Assembly (NCBI RefSeq): GCF_001895025.1
Contig: NZ_BCXI01000037.1
Span: forward strand, 27,917 to 91,916
DNA length: 64,000 bases
From: Rhodococcus zopfii NBRC 100606 = JCM 9919
Lineage (GTDB): Bacteria > Actinomycetota > Actinomycetes > Mycobacteriales > Mycobacteriaceae
Direction: 5' to 3'
Shown here: piece by piece, positions 1 through 8,829 of the stretch
Numbering within the stretch: position 1 is the first letter of the stretch
Layout of the letters: each line of letters starts with the position of its first letter
Made by a program: the position numbers and the translations under genes
Notes under the pieces: model-generated
Seen by the model: the letters and a program-made list of their open reading frames with translations, nothing else
Database searches by the model: none
Told to the model about the DNA's origin: nothing

Positions 1-70
1 CGTCGCCGACGACGGCACCGTGCTCGGCCTTCCGCGTACCACCGGCGTACTCATCGAACGGGAGAGCTGA
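1..70 (+). CDS. phnH: PhnH C-terminus (partial, carbon-phosphorus lyase complex subunit)
   Basis: Only the last 22 codons are in the window, ending in TGA at 68-70. The tail reads VLGLPRTTGVLIERES. A hydrophobic-LPRTT-hydrophobic ending is what I recall for PhnH, the structural subunit that sits with PhnG, PhnI and PhnJ in the C-P lyase core. The next gene, phnI, starts one base after the stop, which is the normal phnG-H-I-J order. The identity rests mostly on that position; the body of the gene lies upstream of the window. Confidence 0.6.
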   Translation, partial: VADDGTVLGLPRTTGVLIERES

Positions 71-71
71 C

Positions 72-1181
72 ATGGGATATTCGGGAGCCCGCGGTGGCCT
101 CGACGCGATCCTCGCCGCGGAGGAGCTGGTTCGCTCCGCCCGGGAGACCGACGAGTCTCCTCGTCTGTCCACCGGGCAGATCACCGGGCGGATGCGCCTC
201 GCCGTCGACCGTGTCATGGGGGAGGGATCGCTCTACGATGCCGCTACCGCTGCCGACGCGCTGCGACAGGCCGAAGGCGACGTCATCGAGGCCACGCATC
301 TGGTGCGTGCCCATCAATCAACCCTGCCGCGTCTGGCGGTGAGCGAACCGGTCGACCCCGACGAGATGACGGTGCTGCGCCGCATCGTCCCGGCTTGGCG
401 CACCCCCGTCGGACCGCAGTTGCTCGGTCGTACGAGCGACTACACGGGCCGCATGCTGGTCCGGGACGACCGCCACGAACCGGGGGACGAGCTGTCGGAC
501 AACGATTTCCCGGAGCGTCGCGATTCGGACCGGCGACCGCAGCGGTTCTCCGACATGTTGCGGGAGATGGACCTGATGGTGGACAGCCGGCCCGCCGACG
601 GGATCGACCCCGAGCCGTTCGACATCTCCCGGCACCCCGCCGCCCCGCCGGCGCCCCGCTCGGCTGTGCTGGCATCGATGGCCCGTGCCGAGACCGGGTC
701 GCTCATCGGCACGTGGTACCGCTCCATCCGCGGCACCGAGGGCAACCTCCACGAGGTCACGCTCGGTGAGGTGCGGCACGGCCGGGTCCCTGTCCGGGTC
801 CGCCACCCGCACACCGGGAACCCGTTCGTGCTCGGCGAGATCGAAGTCACCGAATGCGAGGCGATCGAGGATCTCGACGGCCCCGACGAGGACCGCGGCC
901 GATTCGACGTCGGCTACGGACTGTGCTTCGGGCACAACGAACGCAAGGCGATTGCGATGGCGAATCTCGACATCGCGTGCCGGCGGTTCGGCGACGAGAG
1001 CGGTCTCGAACAGACGCTGCTGCTCACCACCGACGGACTCGACTCGTGTGGCTTCCTCGAGCACCTGAAGCTTCCGCACTACGTCACGTTCCGCTCCATG
1101 ATCGATCGGAAACTCGCGGTCCGGGCAGGTGCTCCCGACCTCTCCGATCGGAACACCGAACCTCTCGGAAGGACCTGCTGA
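72..1181 (+). CDS. phnI: Carbon-phosphorus lyase core subunit PhnI
   Basis: A 369-residue PhnI, close to the usual length of about 350. PhnI catalyses displacement of adenine from ATP by a phosphonate, giving ribose-1-phosphonate triphosphate, and forms the C-P lyase core with PhnG, PhnH and PhnJ. The N-terminus (GYSGARGGLDAI, about residues 2-13) matches the conserved start of the family, and the region around 300-340 (GLEQTLLLTTDGLDS, then FLEHLKLPHYVTF) is its conserved C-terminal part. The ATG follows the preceding stop by one base, and the TGA overlaps the next ATG by one base (TGATG), so translation is coupled. Cytoplasmic. Confidence 0.93.
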   Translation: MGYSGARGGLDAILAAEELVRSARETDESPRLSTGQITGRMRLAVDRVMGEGSLYDAATAADALRQAEGDVIEATHLVRAHQSTLPRLAVSEPVDPDEMTVLRRIVPAWRTPVGPQLLGRTSDYTGRMLVRDDRHEPGDELSDNDFPERRDSDRRPQRFSDMLREMDLMVDSRPADGIDPEPFDISRHPAAPPAPRSAVLASMARAETGSLIGTWYRSIRGTEGNLHEVTLGEVRHGRVPVRVRHPHTGNPFVLGEIEVTECEAIEDLDGPDEDRGRFDVGYGLCFGHNERKAIAMANLDIACRRFGDESGLEQTLLLTTDGLDSCGFLEHLKLPHYVTFRSMIDRKLAVRAGAPDLSDRNTEPLGRTC

Positions 1182-3043
1182 TGACAGGGCTGCTCATACC
1201 CACCGATCCACGGCAGGACAGCGCCTCCCGGATCGTCGAGACCATGGACGCGATCGACGCTTCCGCTCGCGAACGCGGCATCCTCGACGAGATCTCCAAG
1301 CGCGAGATCCGGCGCGCGACTCTCACGGCGGTCTGCGTTCCGGGCTATCTCACGCCGTTCGGGTCGCGGGAGATGCCGGTCGCCCGGGGCTGGGGTTCGG
1401 GCGGACTGCAGGTCACGCTCGGCCTCACCGGGACCGACGACGCGGTCAAGGTCATCGACCAGGGTGACGACGACGGCGTCAATGCCACCAATCTGCGGCG
1501 GCTGATCGAATCCAGTGAGAAGTGCGCGACGACGAAGGACACCCGCGAGGCCACGATCATCCAGTCCCGCCACCGCATCCCCGAGGAACCGATGACCGAG
1601 GACCAGATCCTCGTTCTGCAGGTTCCCAACTCGGAACCGCTTCGCGCCGTGCAGAAATCGGTCGTCGAATGCGCGCGGATGCACGCGGAGGCGGACTATT
1701 CGACGATGTGGGTGAGCCTGTACGAGGACCTCGTTCGCAACGGGGTGATCACCAAGACCACCGGATACCCGGTGCTGGTGAATGGCCGATACGTGATGAT
1801 CACTTCTCCGATCCCGCGCTGGGACGTTCCGCGCCTGCACAGCTCCCCGCACCTGACGCTGCTCGGGGCGGGCCGCGAGAAGCGGATCTTTGCGGTGCCG
1901 CCCTACACCGACGTGCAGCCGCTCACCTTCGACGACGTGCCGTTCGAGGTCGAAGGAGATTCGGGCCAGCGTTGCGAACGCTGCGGATCGACCGACACGT
2001 TCCTCGTCGAGTCCGCCCCCGGCCGCACCGTATGCAGCGACATCGAATGGTGCACACGCGTCACCGACGGTGACGTCGACGGCATCGGCCACCTCGCGCA
2101 CGCTCCGCTGCGGCACCTCCCCGACCCGGGGCGCCGGGTCCGCAACGCCCGGCCGGCGGTGCGGCACGGCGAGCGTTCCGCGGACCGGTCGGCCGCGCCG
2201 CACCCCGACGGCTGGGTCCTTGCGGTCAGCGGAGTCGGCAAGGTGCACGGCCCCGGCGGCGCGGACGCGGTCGCGGGGACCGGACCCGAGGCCGGGACCG
2301 CGATCAGTCCGCTCACCGGATCGGTGGTGGCCGCATGGGACGTGACCTTCGACGTGGCGCCGGGCGAGGCGCTCGGTGTCATCGGTGAGTCCGGGTCGGG
2401 GAAGTCCACGGTGCTCCGTTGCCTGATCGGTGACGAGCAGGCGACCGCCGGCTCGATGTTCCTGTCCGCAGTCGGGGGCGGCGCCACCGACGTGCTTACT
2501 CTCCCACCGTCGGCGCGTCGTGCACTGCGCATCGACACGATCGGACTCGTCCACCAGAACCCCGCCGACGGCCTGACGATGACCGTGTCGGCGGGCGGAA
2601 ACATCGCCGAGCGGCTCACCGCGGCCGGATGGCGCAACTACTACGAGATCCGCGACCGCGCAGCCTATCTCCTCGAAAAGGTCGAGGTCCCCCTCGACCG
2701 GATGGACGACCCCGTCCACACCTTCTCCGGTGGCATGCGGCAACGCGTGCAGATCGCGAAGGCGCTCGCGACCGATCCGCAGGTGCTGCTGCTCGACGAG
2801 CCGACCACGGGCCTCGATGCGTCGGTCGCCGCAGGAGTGCTCGACCTGCTCCGCAACCTGCTGGCCGAGCGCGACACCGCCGCGGTCGTCGTGAGCCACG
2901 ACTTCGCGGTCATCGAAGCACTCACCGACCGCACCGTGGTGATGAACATCGGACGCGTCGTGGAGGCCGGACTCACCGACCAGTTGTTCCAGGATCCCCA
3001 CCACCCCTACACCCAGCGGCTCGTCGCGGCCGCCCGGAGGTGA
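1181..3043 (+). CDS. phnJK: PhnJ-PhnK fusion: radical-SAM C-P lyase joined to its ABC-type ATPase
   Basis: A single 620-residue reading frame. Residues 1 to about 291 are PhnJ, the radical-SAM enzyme that cleaves the carbon-phosphorus bond. The radical glycine falls at Gly55 (VPGY), followed by SREMP and GWGSGG, and the cluster and thiyl cysteines are Cys265, 268, 285 and 291. The spacing is CX2CX16CX5C, whereas the E. coli protein as I recall it has X21 in the middle. After a proline/arginine-rich linker (about 292-344) comes a complete PhnK-like ABC ATPase, with Walker A GESGSGKS at 401-408, an FSGGMRQR signature and LLLDEPTTGLD. In E. coli these are separate proteins and PhnK docks on the core through PhnJ, so the fusion fixes a known partner. 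Start ATG overlaps the phnI stop; phnL follows 5 bases after the stop. Confidence 0.92.
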   Translation: MTGLLIPTDPRQDSASRIVETMDAIDASARERGILDEISKREIRRATLTAVCVPGYLTPFGSREMPVARGWGSGGLQVTLGLTGTDDAVKVIDQGDDDGVNATNLRRLIESSEKCATTKDTREATIIQSRHRIPEEPMTEDQILVLQVPNSEPLRAVQKSVVECARMHAEADYSTMWVSLYEDLVRNGVITKTTGYPVLVNGRYVMITSPIPRWDVPRLHSSPHLTLLGAGREKRIFAVPPYTDVQPLTFDDVPFEVEGDSGQRCERCGSTDTFLVESAPGRTVCSDIEWCTRVTDGDVDGIGHLAHAPLRHLPDPGRRVRNARPAVRHGERSADRSAAPHPDGWVLAVSGVGKVHGPGGADAVAGTGPEAGTAISPLTGSVVAAWDVTFDVAPGEALGVIGESGSGKSTVLRCLIGDEQATAGSMFLSAVGGGATDVLTLPPSARRALRIDTIGLVHQNPADGLTMTVSAGGNIAERLTAAGWRNYYEIRDRAAYLLEKVEVPLDRMDDPVHTFSGGMRQRVQIAKALATDPQVLLLDEPTTGLDASVAAGVLDLLRNLLAERDTAAVVVSHDFAVIEALTDRTVVMNIGRVVEAGLTDQLFQDPHHPYTQRLVAAARR

Positions 3044-3048
3044 CCTTC

Positions 3049-3798
3049 ATGTCCCAGCCCGCGTCACCGGCGGTCCTCACCGTCCGTGATCTCCGTAAGT
3101 CGTTCACACTCCACACAATCGACGGAAGAACCGTCACGTCCCTCCACGGTGTCGACCTCGAGGTCGGCCGGGGCGAGCACGTCGCCCTGGCAGGGCCGTC
3201 CGGCGCCGGAAAATCCAGCTTCCTGCGTTGCGTGCATCGCAGCTACCTACCGGACTCCGGCTCGATCGTTCTGCACACCGACGACGGGCCGGTCGAACTC
3301 ACCGACCTGGGCGACCGCGAGATGGCGCGGCTGCGCGGACGCGAACTCGGCTACGTGTCGCAGTTCCTCGCCGCCCCTCCGCGCACCGCACCGCTCGAGG
3401 TGGTCGCCGCTGCCGCGCGACGTCGCGGCATGACCGGCAGCGACGCCCGCGACGCGGCGGCCGCGTCGCTGCAGCGCCTCGCCCTCGACGAAGCACTGTG
3501 GGACGTGGACTGCAGTGTGCTGTCCGGCGGTGAGCGCCAACGGGTGAACATCGCGGCCGGCACCGTGCACCCTCCGCGCCTGCTGCTGCTCGACGAGCCG
3601 GTATCGGCGCTCGACCCCGCCAACCGGGAACGCGCGCTCGATCTGATCGACTCGCTGACCGCGTCCGGTGTGGCGGTGCTCGCCGTGTTCCACGACCTCG
3701 GGGCCATGCACCGCCTGGCCACCCGGGTCGTCAGGTTCGCGGACGGCCGAATCGCGCAGATCGGAACGGCATCGGACGTACTGGGGGTGGCGGCATGA
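3049..3798 (+). CDS. phnL: C-P lyase ABC-type ATPase PhnL
   Basis: A 249-residue nucleotide-binding protein. Walker A is GPSGAGKSS near residue 47, the signature is LSGGERQR and Walker B LLLLDEPVSALD. PhnL pairs with PhnK on the C-P lyase core; despite the ABC fold neither is a transporter. Start ATG at 3049 lies 5 bases after the phnJK stop, with CGGAGG ending at about 3040 as ribosome binding site. Its stop overlaps the phnM start (ATGA). The order JK-L-M is as expected for a phosphonate operon, which separates it from ordinary transport ATPases. Confidence 0.9.
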   Translation: MSQPASPAVLTVRDLRKSFTLHTIDGRTVTSLHGVDLEVGRGEHVALAGPSGAGKSSFLRCVHRSYLPDSGSIVLHTDDGPVELTDLGDREMARLRGRELGYVSQFLAAPPRTAPLEVVAAAARRRGMTGSDARDAAAASLQRLALDEALWDVDCSVLSGGERQRVNIAAGTVHPPRLLLLDEPVSALDPANRERALDLIDSLTASGVAVLAVFHDLGAMHRLATRVVRFADGRIAQIGTASDVLGVAA

Positions 3799-5039
3799 CC
3801 GGAATCGAGATCGCGTCGACCTTGCCGACGGCGGAGCCGTCCGCGTGGACGTTGCAGGGCCCACCGGCGGATTACACGGTCGGTCACGTGCGTGCGGTAC
3901 TGCCCGACCGCGTCCTCGACGATGCACGGATCGTCGTACGGGACGGGCGGATCGTCGAGGTCGGTCCGTCGGTGCCGGGTGTCCGGCACGACGTCGACGG
4001 TGGAGGACTGCTGTGCCTGCCGGGCCTCGTCGACGTGCACTCCGATGGGCTCGAGAAGGAACGCATGCCGCGTCCGGGTGTCGAACTGCCGTGGCCGTTT
4101 TCGCTCATGTCGTTCGAAGGCAAGGTCCGGGCCGCGGGCGTGACCACGGTGTTCCACGGCGCCTCGTTCTCCGACCGCTCGACCGCCGCATCGGGGCGCA
4201 GTGTCCACGTGGCGCAGCAGATGTGCGAATCGGTCGAGCAGTGGGGCGAGCGCGACACCGAGGCGCCGCTGGTCGACCATCGGGTCCTGCACCGTCTCGA
4301 CGTGCGGTCGTCCGCCGGATTCGTTGCATTACGAGCGGAATTCGAGCGGCTGGTCGAGACGGGAGCGGTGACGGCGGCGACGCCCGCGGTCATCTCGCAC
4401 GAGGACCACACCCCCGGAATCGGGCAGTATGCGGACCGGGCCTACTACGAGAAGTACATCGTCGGGATGCGGGGTATCTCGGTTGCCGAGGCGCGGAAGG
4501 TGGTCGACGAGCTCGCGTCCGAGCGGGAGGCCAATGCTGCGATCCGGGACGAGACGATGGGCTGGCTCGCCGAACAGTCCCGCACCGGGCTCGTCCGGAT
4601 CTTCGGACACGATCCCGAATCAGCGGTCGAGATCGCGGATCTCGCGGCGCGGGGCGGCAACGTCGCCGAGTTCCCGACCACCGTCGAGGCGGCGCGGGAA
4701 GCCCGAGCCCGTGGGATGTCGGTGGTGATGGGCGGCCCGAACGTGCTGCGCGGACGGTCTCATTCGGGCAATGTCTCCGCTGGGGAACTCGCCGATCTGG
4801 GGCTTGTCACCGCCCTCGCGTCGGACTACCTGCCGTCCTCGCTGATGGGCGCCGCATTCGCGCTCGCCGACCGCGGTCTGCCGCTGCCACAGGCGGTTTC
4901 GCTGGTCACGAGGGGCCCGGCGACGGCGGTCGGATTGGCCGACCGCGGCGCACTCCGTGTCGGGCAGCGCGCGGATCTCGTTCTCGTGGCGGTCGAGCGC
5001 TCGCATCCGGTCACCCGGGCGGTGCTGCGCGCGATGTGA
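3795..5039 (+). CDS. phnM: alpha-D-ribose 1-methylphosphonate 5-triphosphate diphosphatase PhnM
   Basis: A 414-residue amidohydrolase-fold enzyme that removes pyrophosphate from ribose-1-phosphonate-5-triphosphate to make the PhnJ substrate. The metal site is visible as DVHSDGLEKERMPRPG around residues 76-91 (HxDGLE, typical of PhnM) and as HEDHTPGIGQY near 200. The C-terminal GGPNVLRGRSHSGN and LASDYLPSS segments are also family features. The ATG overlaps the phnL stop by 4 bases. After its TGA the operon pauses for 183 bases before phnD. Confidence 0.9.
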   Translation: MTGIEIASTLPTAEPSAWTLQGPPADYTVGHVRAVLPDRVLDDARIVVRDGRIVEVGPSVPGVRHDVDGGGLLCLPGLVDVHSDGLEKERMPRPGVELPWPFSLMSFEGKVRAAGVTTVFHGASFSDRSTAASGRSVHVAQQMCESVEQWGERDTEAPLVDHRVLHRLDVRSSAGFVALRAEFERLVETGAVTAATPAVISHEDHTPGIGQYADRAYYEKYIVGMRGISVAEARKVVDELASEREANAAIRDETMGWLAEQSRTGLVRIFGHDPESAVEIADLAARGGNVAEFPTTVEAAREARARGMSVVMGGPNVLRGRSHSGNVSAGELADLGLVTALASDYLPSSLMGAAFALADRGLPLPQAVSLVTRGPATAVGLADRGALRVGQRADLVLVAVERSHPVTRAVLRAM

Positions 5040-5222
5040 ATCCCGCTGTGCGAAGTTCGCGGACAGGACACAGAACTCGTCGCCCTGCTGCGATCGACGA
5101 TTCATCGCGTGTTGGTGTACTCGACACAACCTGGAGACAGTCTCGTACCGGCGATGCAGATGCGGTGTCGGCTCGGTTCATCACACGACCCGCGACATGC
5201 GGGCTCGACAAGGAGTTCATCC
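5040..5222 (+). promoter_or_regulatory. Leader of the phnDCE transport genes
   Basis: This 183-base gap separates phnM from phnD on the same strand and is the only long gap in the phosphonate cluster. An AAGGAG ribosome binding site at 5210-5215 sits 7 bases before the phnD ATG. I see no convincing -35/-10 pair and no strong hairpin, so whether a second promoter serves the transporter is open. The gap leaves room for transport genes to be expressed separately from the lyase genes. Confidence 0.35.
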
Positions 5223-6176
5223 ATGCATATCCGTTCTCTCCGTTCCCTGACCGCGGCTGCCGCCGCGGTAGGTACAGCCCTGGTCCTCGCTGCATGCGGT
5301 TCGAGTGCAGACCAGAGTGATTCGGCTGCGTCGGGCTCCGGCCCCGACAAGCTCGTCCTCGCCTCGATCCCGAGTGAGGATTCGACGAGCCTGCAACAGG
5401 AGTTCGCGCTGGTCCAGAAGGTCATCGAGGACGAAACCGGAATCCCGGTCGAGTTCCAGAATGCTACCGATTACGCTGCGGTCATCGAAGCCCAGCGTGC
5501 CGGGAAGGTGCAGATCGCGGTCTACGGTCCGTTCTCCTATGTCACCGCCCGGGATGGCGGAGTACCGATCCAGCCGCTGGGCGCGTTCGCGGACAGCGCC
5601 GACGAAGAGCCCGGTTACCGGTCGTACGCCATTGTCCCGGCAGGCTCCGACATCCGCACCCTCGACGACTTCCGCGGCAAGACGATCTGTTTCGTCGATC
5701 CCACCTCGACCTCCGGGTACCTGTACCCATCCGCGGGTCTTCTCGAAGCAGGGATCGATCCGGCGAAGGACGTCACCCCCGTATTTTCGGGAGGACACGA
5801 CGCCTCGGTACTGGCTGTGGTCAGCGGACAGTGCGACGCCGGCTTCGCCTTCGACACCATGGTGACGAAGACCCTCATCGACAAGGGTGAGATCAAGAAC
5901 GGTGACGTGTCGGTGATCTGGGAATCCGAAGTGATTCCCGGCAGCCCCACCGCCGTGTCGACCACCCTGCCGCAGGAACTCGTCGACCAGATCACCGACA
6001 TCTTCCGGACCAAGCTCAACCGGCCCGCACTCGTCGAGGCGGGCTACTGCGCCAGCGAAGCGGAATGCAAGCTTCCCGCAGGCACGGAGTTCGGTTACGT
6101 CTCCGTGGACGACGAGCTGTACGACGGCATCCGCAAGGTCTGCGATATCACGAACTCAGCCTCCTGCGTGAGCTGA
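5223..6176 (+). CDS. phnD: Phosphonate ABC transporter substrate-binding lipoprotein PhnD
   Basis: A 317-residue extracellular binding protein anchored as a lipoprotein. The N-terminus has basic residues, a hydrophobic stretch and the lipobox LAAC ending at about residue 21. The mature part has family features: DYAAVIEAQRAGKVQIA with YGPFSYV (ligand pocket), FVDPTSTSGYLYP (about 160-172, a typical PhnD loop) and FSGGHDASVLAVVSGQCD. It captures phosphonates and passes them to PhnE/PhnC. The ATG is preceded by AAGGAG with 7-base spacing. Confidence 0.92.
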   Translation: MHIRSLRSLTAAAAAVGTALVLAACGSSADQSDSAASGSGPDKLVLASIPSEDSTSLQQEFALVQKVIEDETGIPVEFQNATDYAAVIEAQRAGKVQIAVYGPFSYVTARDGGVPIQPLGAFADSADEEPGYRSYAIVPAGSDIRTLDDFRGKTICFVDPTSTSGYLYPSAGLLEAGIDPAKDVTPVFSGGHDASVLAVVSGQCDAGFAFDTMVTKTLIDKGEIKNGDVSVIWESEVIPGSPTAVSTTLPQELVDQITDIFRTKLNRPALVEAGYCASEAECKLPAGTEFGYVSVDDELYDGIRKVCDITNSASCVS

Positions 6177-6206
6177 CCGAACACCCGACATCTAATGGAG
6201 CCCGCC

Positions 6207-7052
6207 ATGACAGATCCCGACCATTCCCGCCTCGGCGCGTCCATCGACAAGATTCTCCGGCCCACGATCAGACTCGAGCACGCCACGAAGGATTTCGGGC
6301 CCGAGCTGCGGGCACTCGACGATGTCACCCTCGACGTCCATCCCGGAGAAGTGGTCGCACTGCTGGGGCTGTCGGGTTCGGGCAAGTCGACACTGCTGCG
6401 TCTGCTCGACGGCCTGCACGTGCCCACCAGCGGCACGGTGCAGGTCCTCGGGTGCGACGTCGGGACGGCGCGGGGGCGGGAGTTGCGCGCGCTGCGGCGC
6501 AAGGTCGGATTCGTGTTCCAGCAGTTTCACCTCGTCGGCAACATGTCGGTCCTCGAGAACGTGTGCACGGGGGCACTGGGTGCGTTGCGCGGGCCGCGCT
6601 TCGGTCTGATGACCTACCCGAAGTCGGTGCGCCTGGCGGCGATGGAGCAGCTGGACCGCGTGGGACTTGCCGACCGCCCGTTCCAGCGCGCCGACACCCT
6701 GTCCGGTGGTCAGCAGCAGCGGGTCGCCGTGGCCCGTGCGCTGATCCAGAAGCCCCGCATCCTTCTTGCCGACGAACCGGTCGCCTCGCTCGATCCCGAG
6801 TCCTCGGCCCAGGTGATGGCGCTGATCTCACGGGTCGCGGCCGAGGACGATCTGACGGTGCTGTGCAGTCTGCACCAGGTCGATCTTGCCCTGTCGTGGG
6901 GTCATCGCCTCATCGGGCTCCGCGGCGGCACCGTCGTTCTCGACAAGCCGGTGTCGAGCATCGACCGCAGCGAGATCATGGACATCTACTCCGCGGTCGC
7001 CCCCGTCGCGGCTGTGGCGGTGGGTCGGCCGGCGGACCGGGCCGTCAGGTGA
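6207..7052 (+). CDS. phnC: Phosphonate ABC transporter ATP-binding protein PhnC
   Basis: About 281 residues. Walker A is GLSGSGKST, Q-loop VFQQFHLV, signature LSGGQQQR, Walker B ILLADEPVASLDPES, and the H-loop falls in CSLHQVDLAL, all close to PhnC of phosphonate importers. Start chosen at 6207 because GGAG at 6197-6200 is 6 bases upstream; an ATG at 6195 is also in frame but badly placed for ribosome binding. The stop overlaps the phnE GTG by 4 bases. Confidence 0.92.
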   Translation: MTDPDHSRLGASIDKILRPTIRLEHATKDFGPELRALDDVTLDVHPGEVVALLGLSGSGKSTLLRLLDGLHVPTSGTVQVLGCDVGTARGRELRALRRKVGFVFQQFHLVGNMSVLENVCTGALGALRGPRFGLMTYPKSVRLAAMEQLDRVGLADRPFQRADTLSGGQQQRVAVARALIQKPRILLADEPVASLDPESSAQVMALISRVAAEDDLTVLCSLHQVDLALSWGHRLIGLRGGTVVLDKPVSSIDRSEIMDIYSAVAPVAAVAVGRPADRAVR

Positions 7053-8776
7053 GCTCCCTGGTATCGACCCGGCCGCCGGATCCCGGCACGCTGCCGCGCC
7101 CCACGTGGCAGGCGGCGAGCGTGCAGGTGATTCTCTTCGGGTTGCTGGCCGCGTCGCTGTGGTCGGTCGCATCCCTGAAGATCAACCTCGCCACGTTCGG
7201 CGACAGCATCGGCAACGCAGCCGATTTCGTCTCCAGGATCTTTCCGCTCGACTTTCCGACACTCGGCGAGCTCGCGGCGATGACCGGCCAGACGCTCGCC
7301 ATCGTGCTGTGTGCGACGGTGCTGGCGGTGGTTCTCAGTCTGCCCGTCGCTTTGGCCGCGGCCCGCAACACCGCACCCGGGACGGCGCTGCGCGTGCCTG
7401 CCCGCGTGGTCATCGTCGTGACCCGCACCGTTCCGGAACTGGTGCTGGCGATCCTGTTCCTGCGGTTGTTCGGTCTGGGTGCGATCGCCGGCATCCTCGC
7501 CCTCGGTATCCACTCCGTCGGCATGATCGGGAAGCTGTACGCCGATGCGATCGAGGACACCGACCCGGGCCCGCGCGACGCACTGCGCACCGCCGGAGCA
7601 ACCTGGTCGCAGCAGATCACCGGAGGGGTGATCCCCCAGGTGATGCCCGCACTGATCGCTACCGCCCTGCACCGCTTCGACATCAATCTTCGTGCGTCGG
7701 TACTCCTCGGATTCGTGGGCGTCGGCGGCATCGGTCTCGAACTGTCCGCGGCGCTGCGCACCATGAACTACCAACGCGGAATGGCGCTGGCGCTGTTCCT
7801 CGTCGCGCTGTGCATCGTGGTCGAGGTGCTCTCCGGTGCACTCCGGAAGCGGGTGCTGGGCGACCGCATGCCGTCGCGGGCAACGGTGTGGTCTCGGCTG
7901 CGCCGATGGGCATCGAACGCTCAGAACGGTTGGGTGGAAGGGGCATCCGGCGGAGCAGGACAACCGTCGGCGCTGCGCACCGCGGACGGCGAGTACCGGA
8001 TCAGCCCGCCGTGGACCGGGGATCGCATCGGACGCGCCGTGTATGCGACCTTGTTCGCCGGTGCGCTCGTCGCCTCGGTCTGGGCGTCCGACATCGATCC
8101 GTCCCGGATGGCCGACGGATTCGCATCGATGTGGAACACCCTCGGTCTGTTCTTTCCGCCCGGTACCGGCGGGATCGGGGGCGAACTGTGGACGCAGCTA
8201 CTGGTGACGCTGCAGATCGCGCTGGCCGCGACGCTCATCGGCCTGGTCGTGGCGATCCCGGTCGGGTTGCTGGCCGCTCGGAACGTCGCGCCGACTCCGG
8301 GTATCGCCAAGGGATTTCGCATCGTCATCGTGCTCGTCCGGGGCATCCCTGATCTGATCTTCGCGATCATCGTCATCATCGTGACCGGGCTCGGTGCCAC
8401 CGCCGGTGCCATCGCACTGTCCGTCGGGGCGATCGGATTGCTCAGCAAGCTGATCGCCGACTCGGTGGAGGAAGCGGACGTGCGTGTCCAGCACGCGGTG
8501 GCCGCGAGTGGAGCGACACGGATGCAGGTTCTGCTGGCCGCCACGGTCCGGCAATCGGGTCCGGCGATCATCGCCCACATCTTCTACCAGCTGGACACCA
8601 ACATCCGTGCCGCGACGCTGCTCGGCGTCGTCGGTGCCGGCGGACTGGGCTTCTACCTCGTGAACGCTTCCCGCGTCATGCAATTCGATGTCGTCACGAT
8701 GATCGTCGTGATGATCTTCGCGGTGGTGATGCTGCTGGAGGGCATGGCCATGTGGGTGCGGAAGGTCGTGTCATAG
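7049..8776 (+). CDS. phnE: Phosphonate ABC transporter permease, fused PhnE1-PhnE2
   Basis: A 575-residue membrane protein made of two complete PhnE-type permease halves joined head to tail. The first spans about residues 20-275 and the second about 325-570, with a charged linker between. Both halves carry the same series of motifs: RTVPELVLAI against RGIPDLIFAI, KLYADAIEDTD against KLIADSVEEAD, and GFVGVGGIG against GVVGAGGLG (the EAA-type loop). Most species have one PhnE dimerising or two separate genes; here one chain forms the whole channel. Start is GTG overlapping the phnC stop; the longer frame upstream merely runs through phnC. Confidence 0.9.
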   Translation: MSSLVSTRPPDPGTLPRPTWQAASVQVILFGLLAASLWSVASLKINLATFGDSIGNAADFVSRIFPLDFPTLGELAAMTGQTLAIVLCATVLAVVLSLPVALAAARNTAPGTALRVPARVVIVVTRTVPELVLAILFLRLFGLGAIAGILALGIHSVGMIGKLYADAIEDTDPGPRDALRTAGATWSQQITGGVIPQVMPALIATALHRFDINLRASVLLGFVGVGGIGLELSAALRTMNYQRGMALALFLVALCIVVEVLSGALRKRVLGDRMPSRATVWSRLRRWASNAQNGWVEGASGGAGQPSALRTADGEYRISPPWTGDRIGRAVYATLFAGALVASVWASDIDPSRMADGFASMWNTLGLFFPPGTGGIGGELWTQLLVTLQIALAATLIGLVVAIPVGLLAARNVAPTPGIAKGFRIVIVLVRGIPDLIFAIIVIIVTGLGATAGAIALSVGAIGLLSKLIADSVEEADVRVQHAVAASGATRMQVLLAATVRQSGPAIIAHIFYQLDTNIRAATLLGVVGAGGLGFYLVNASRVMQFDVVTMIVVMIFAVVMLLEGMAMWVRKVVS

Positions 8777-8829
8777 CTCGATCGCCGAAACAGTTCTCGG
8801 GCAGAGCAATACATCAACAGGAGGCAGGA

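Noticed and set aside
1079..3004. Long minus-strand frame opposite phnJK
   Set aside because: It runs antisense to a gene with clear motifs, has no family features, and reflects the high GC of the plus-strand codons.
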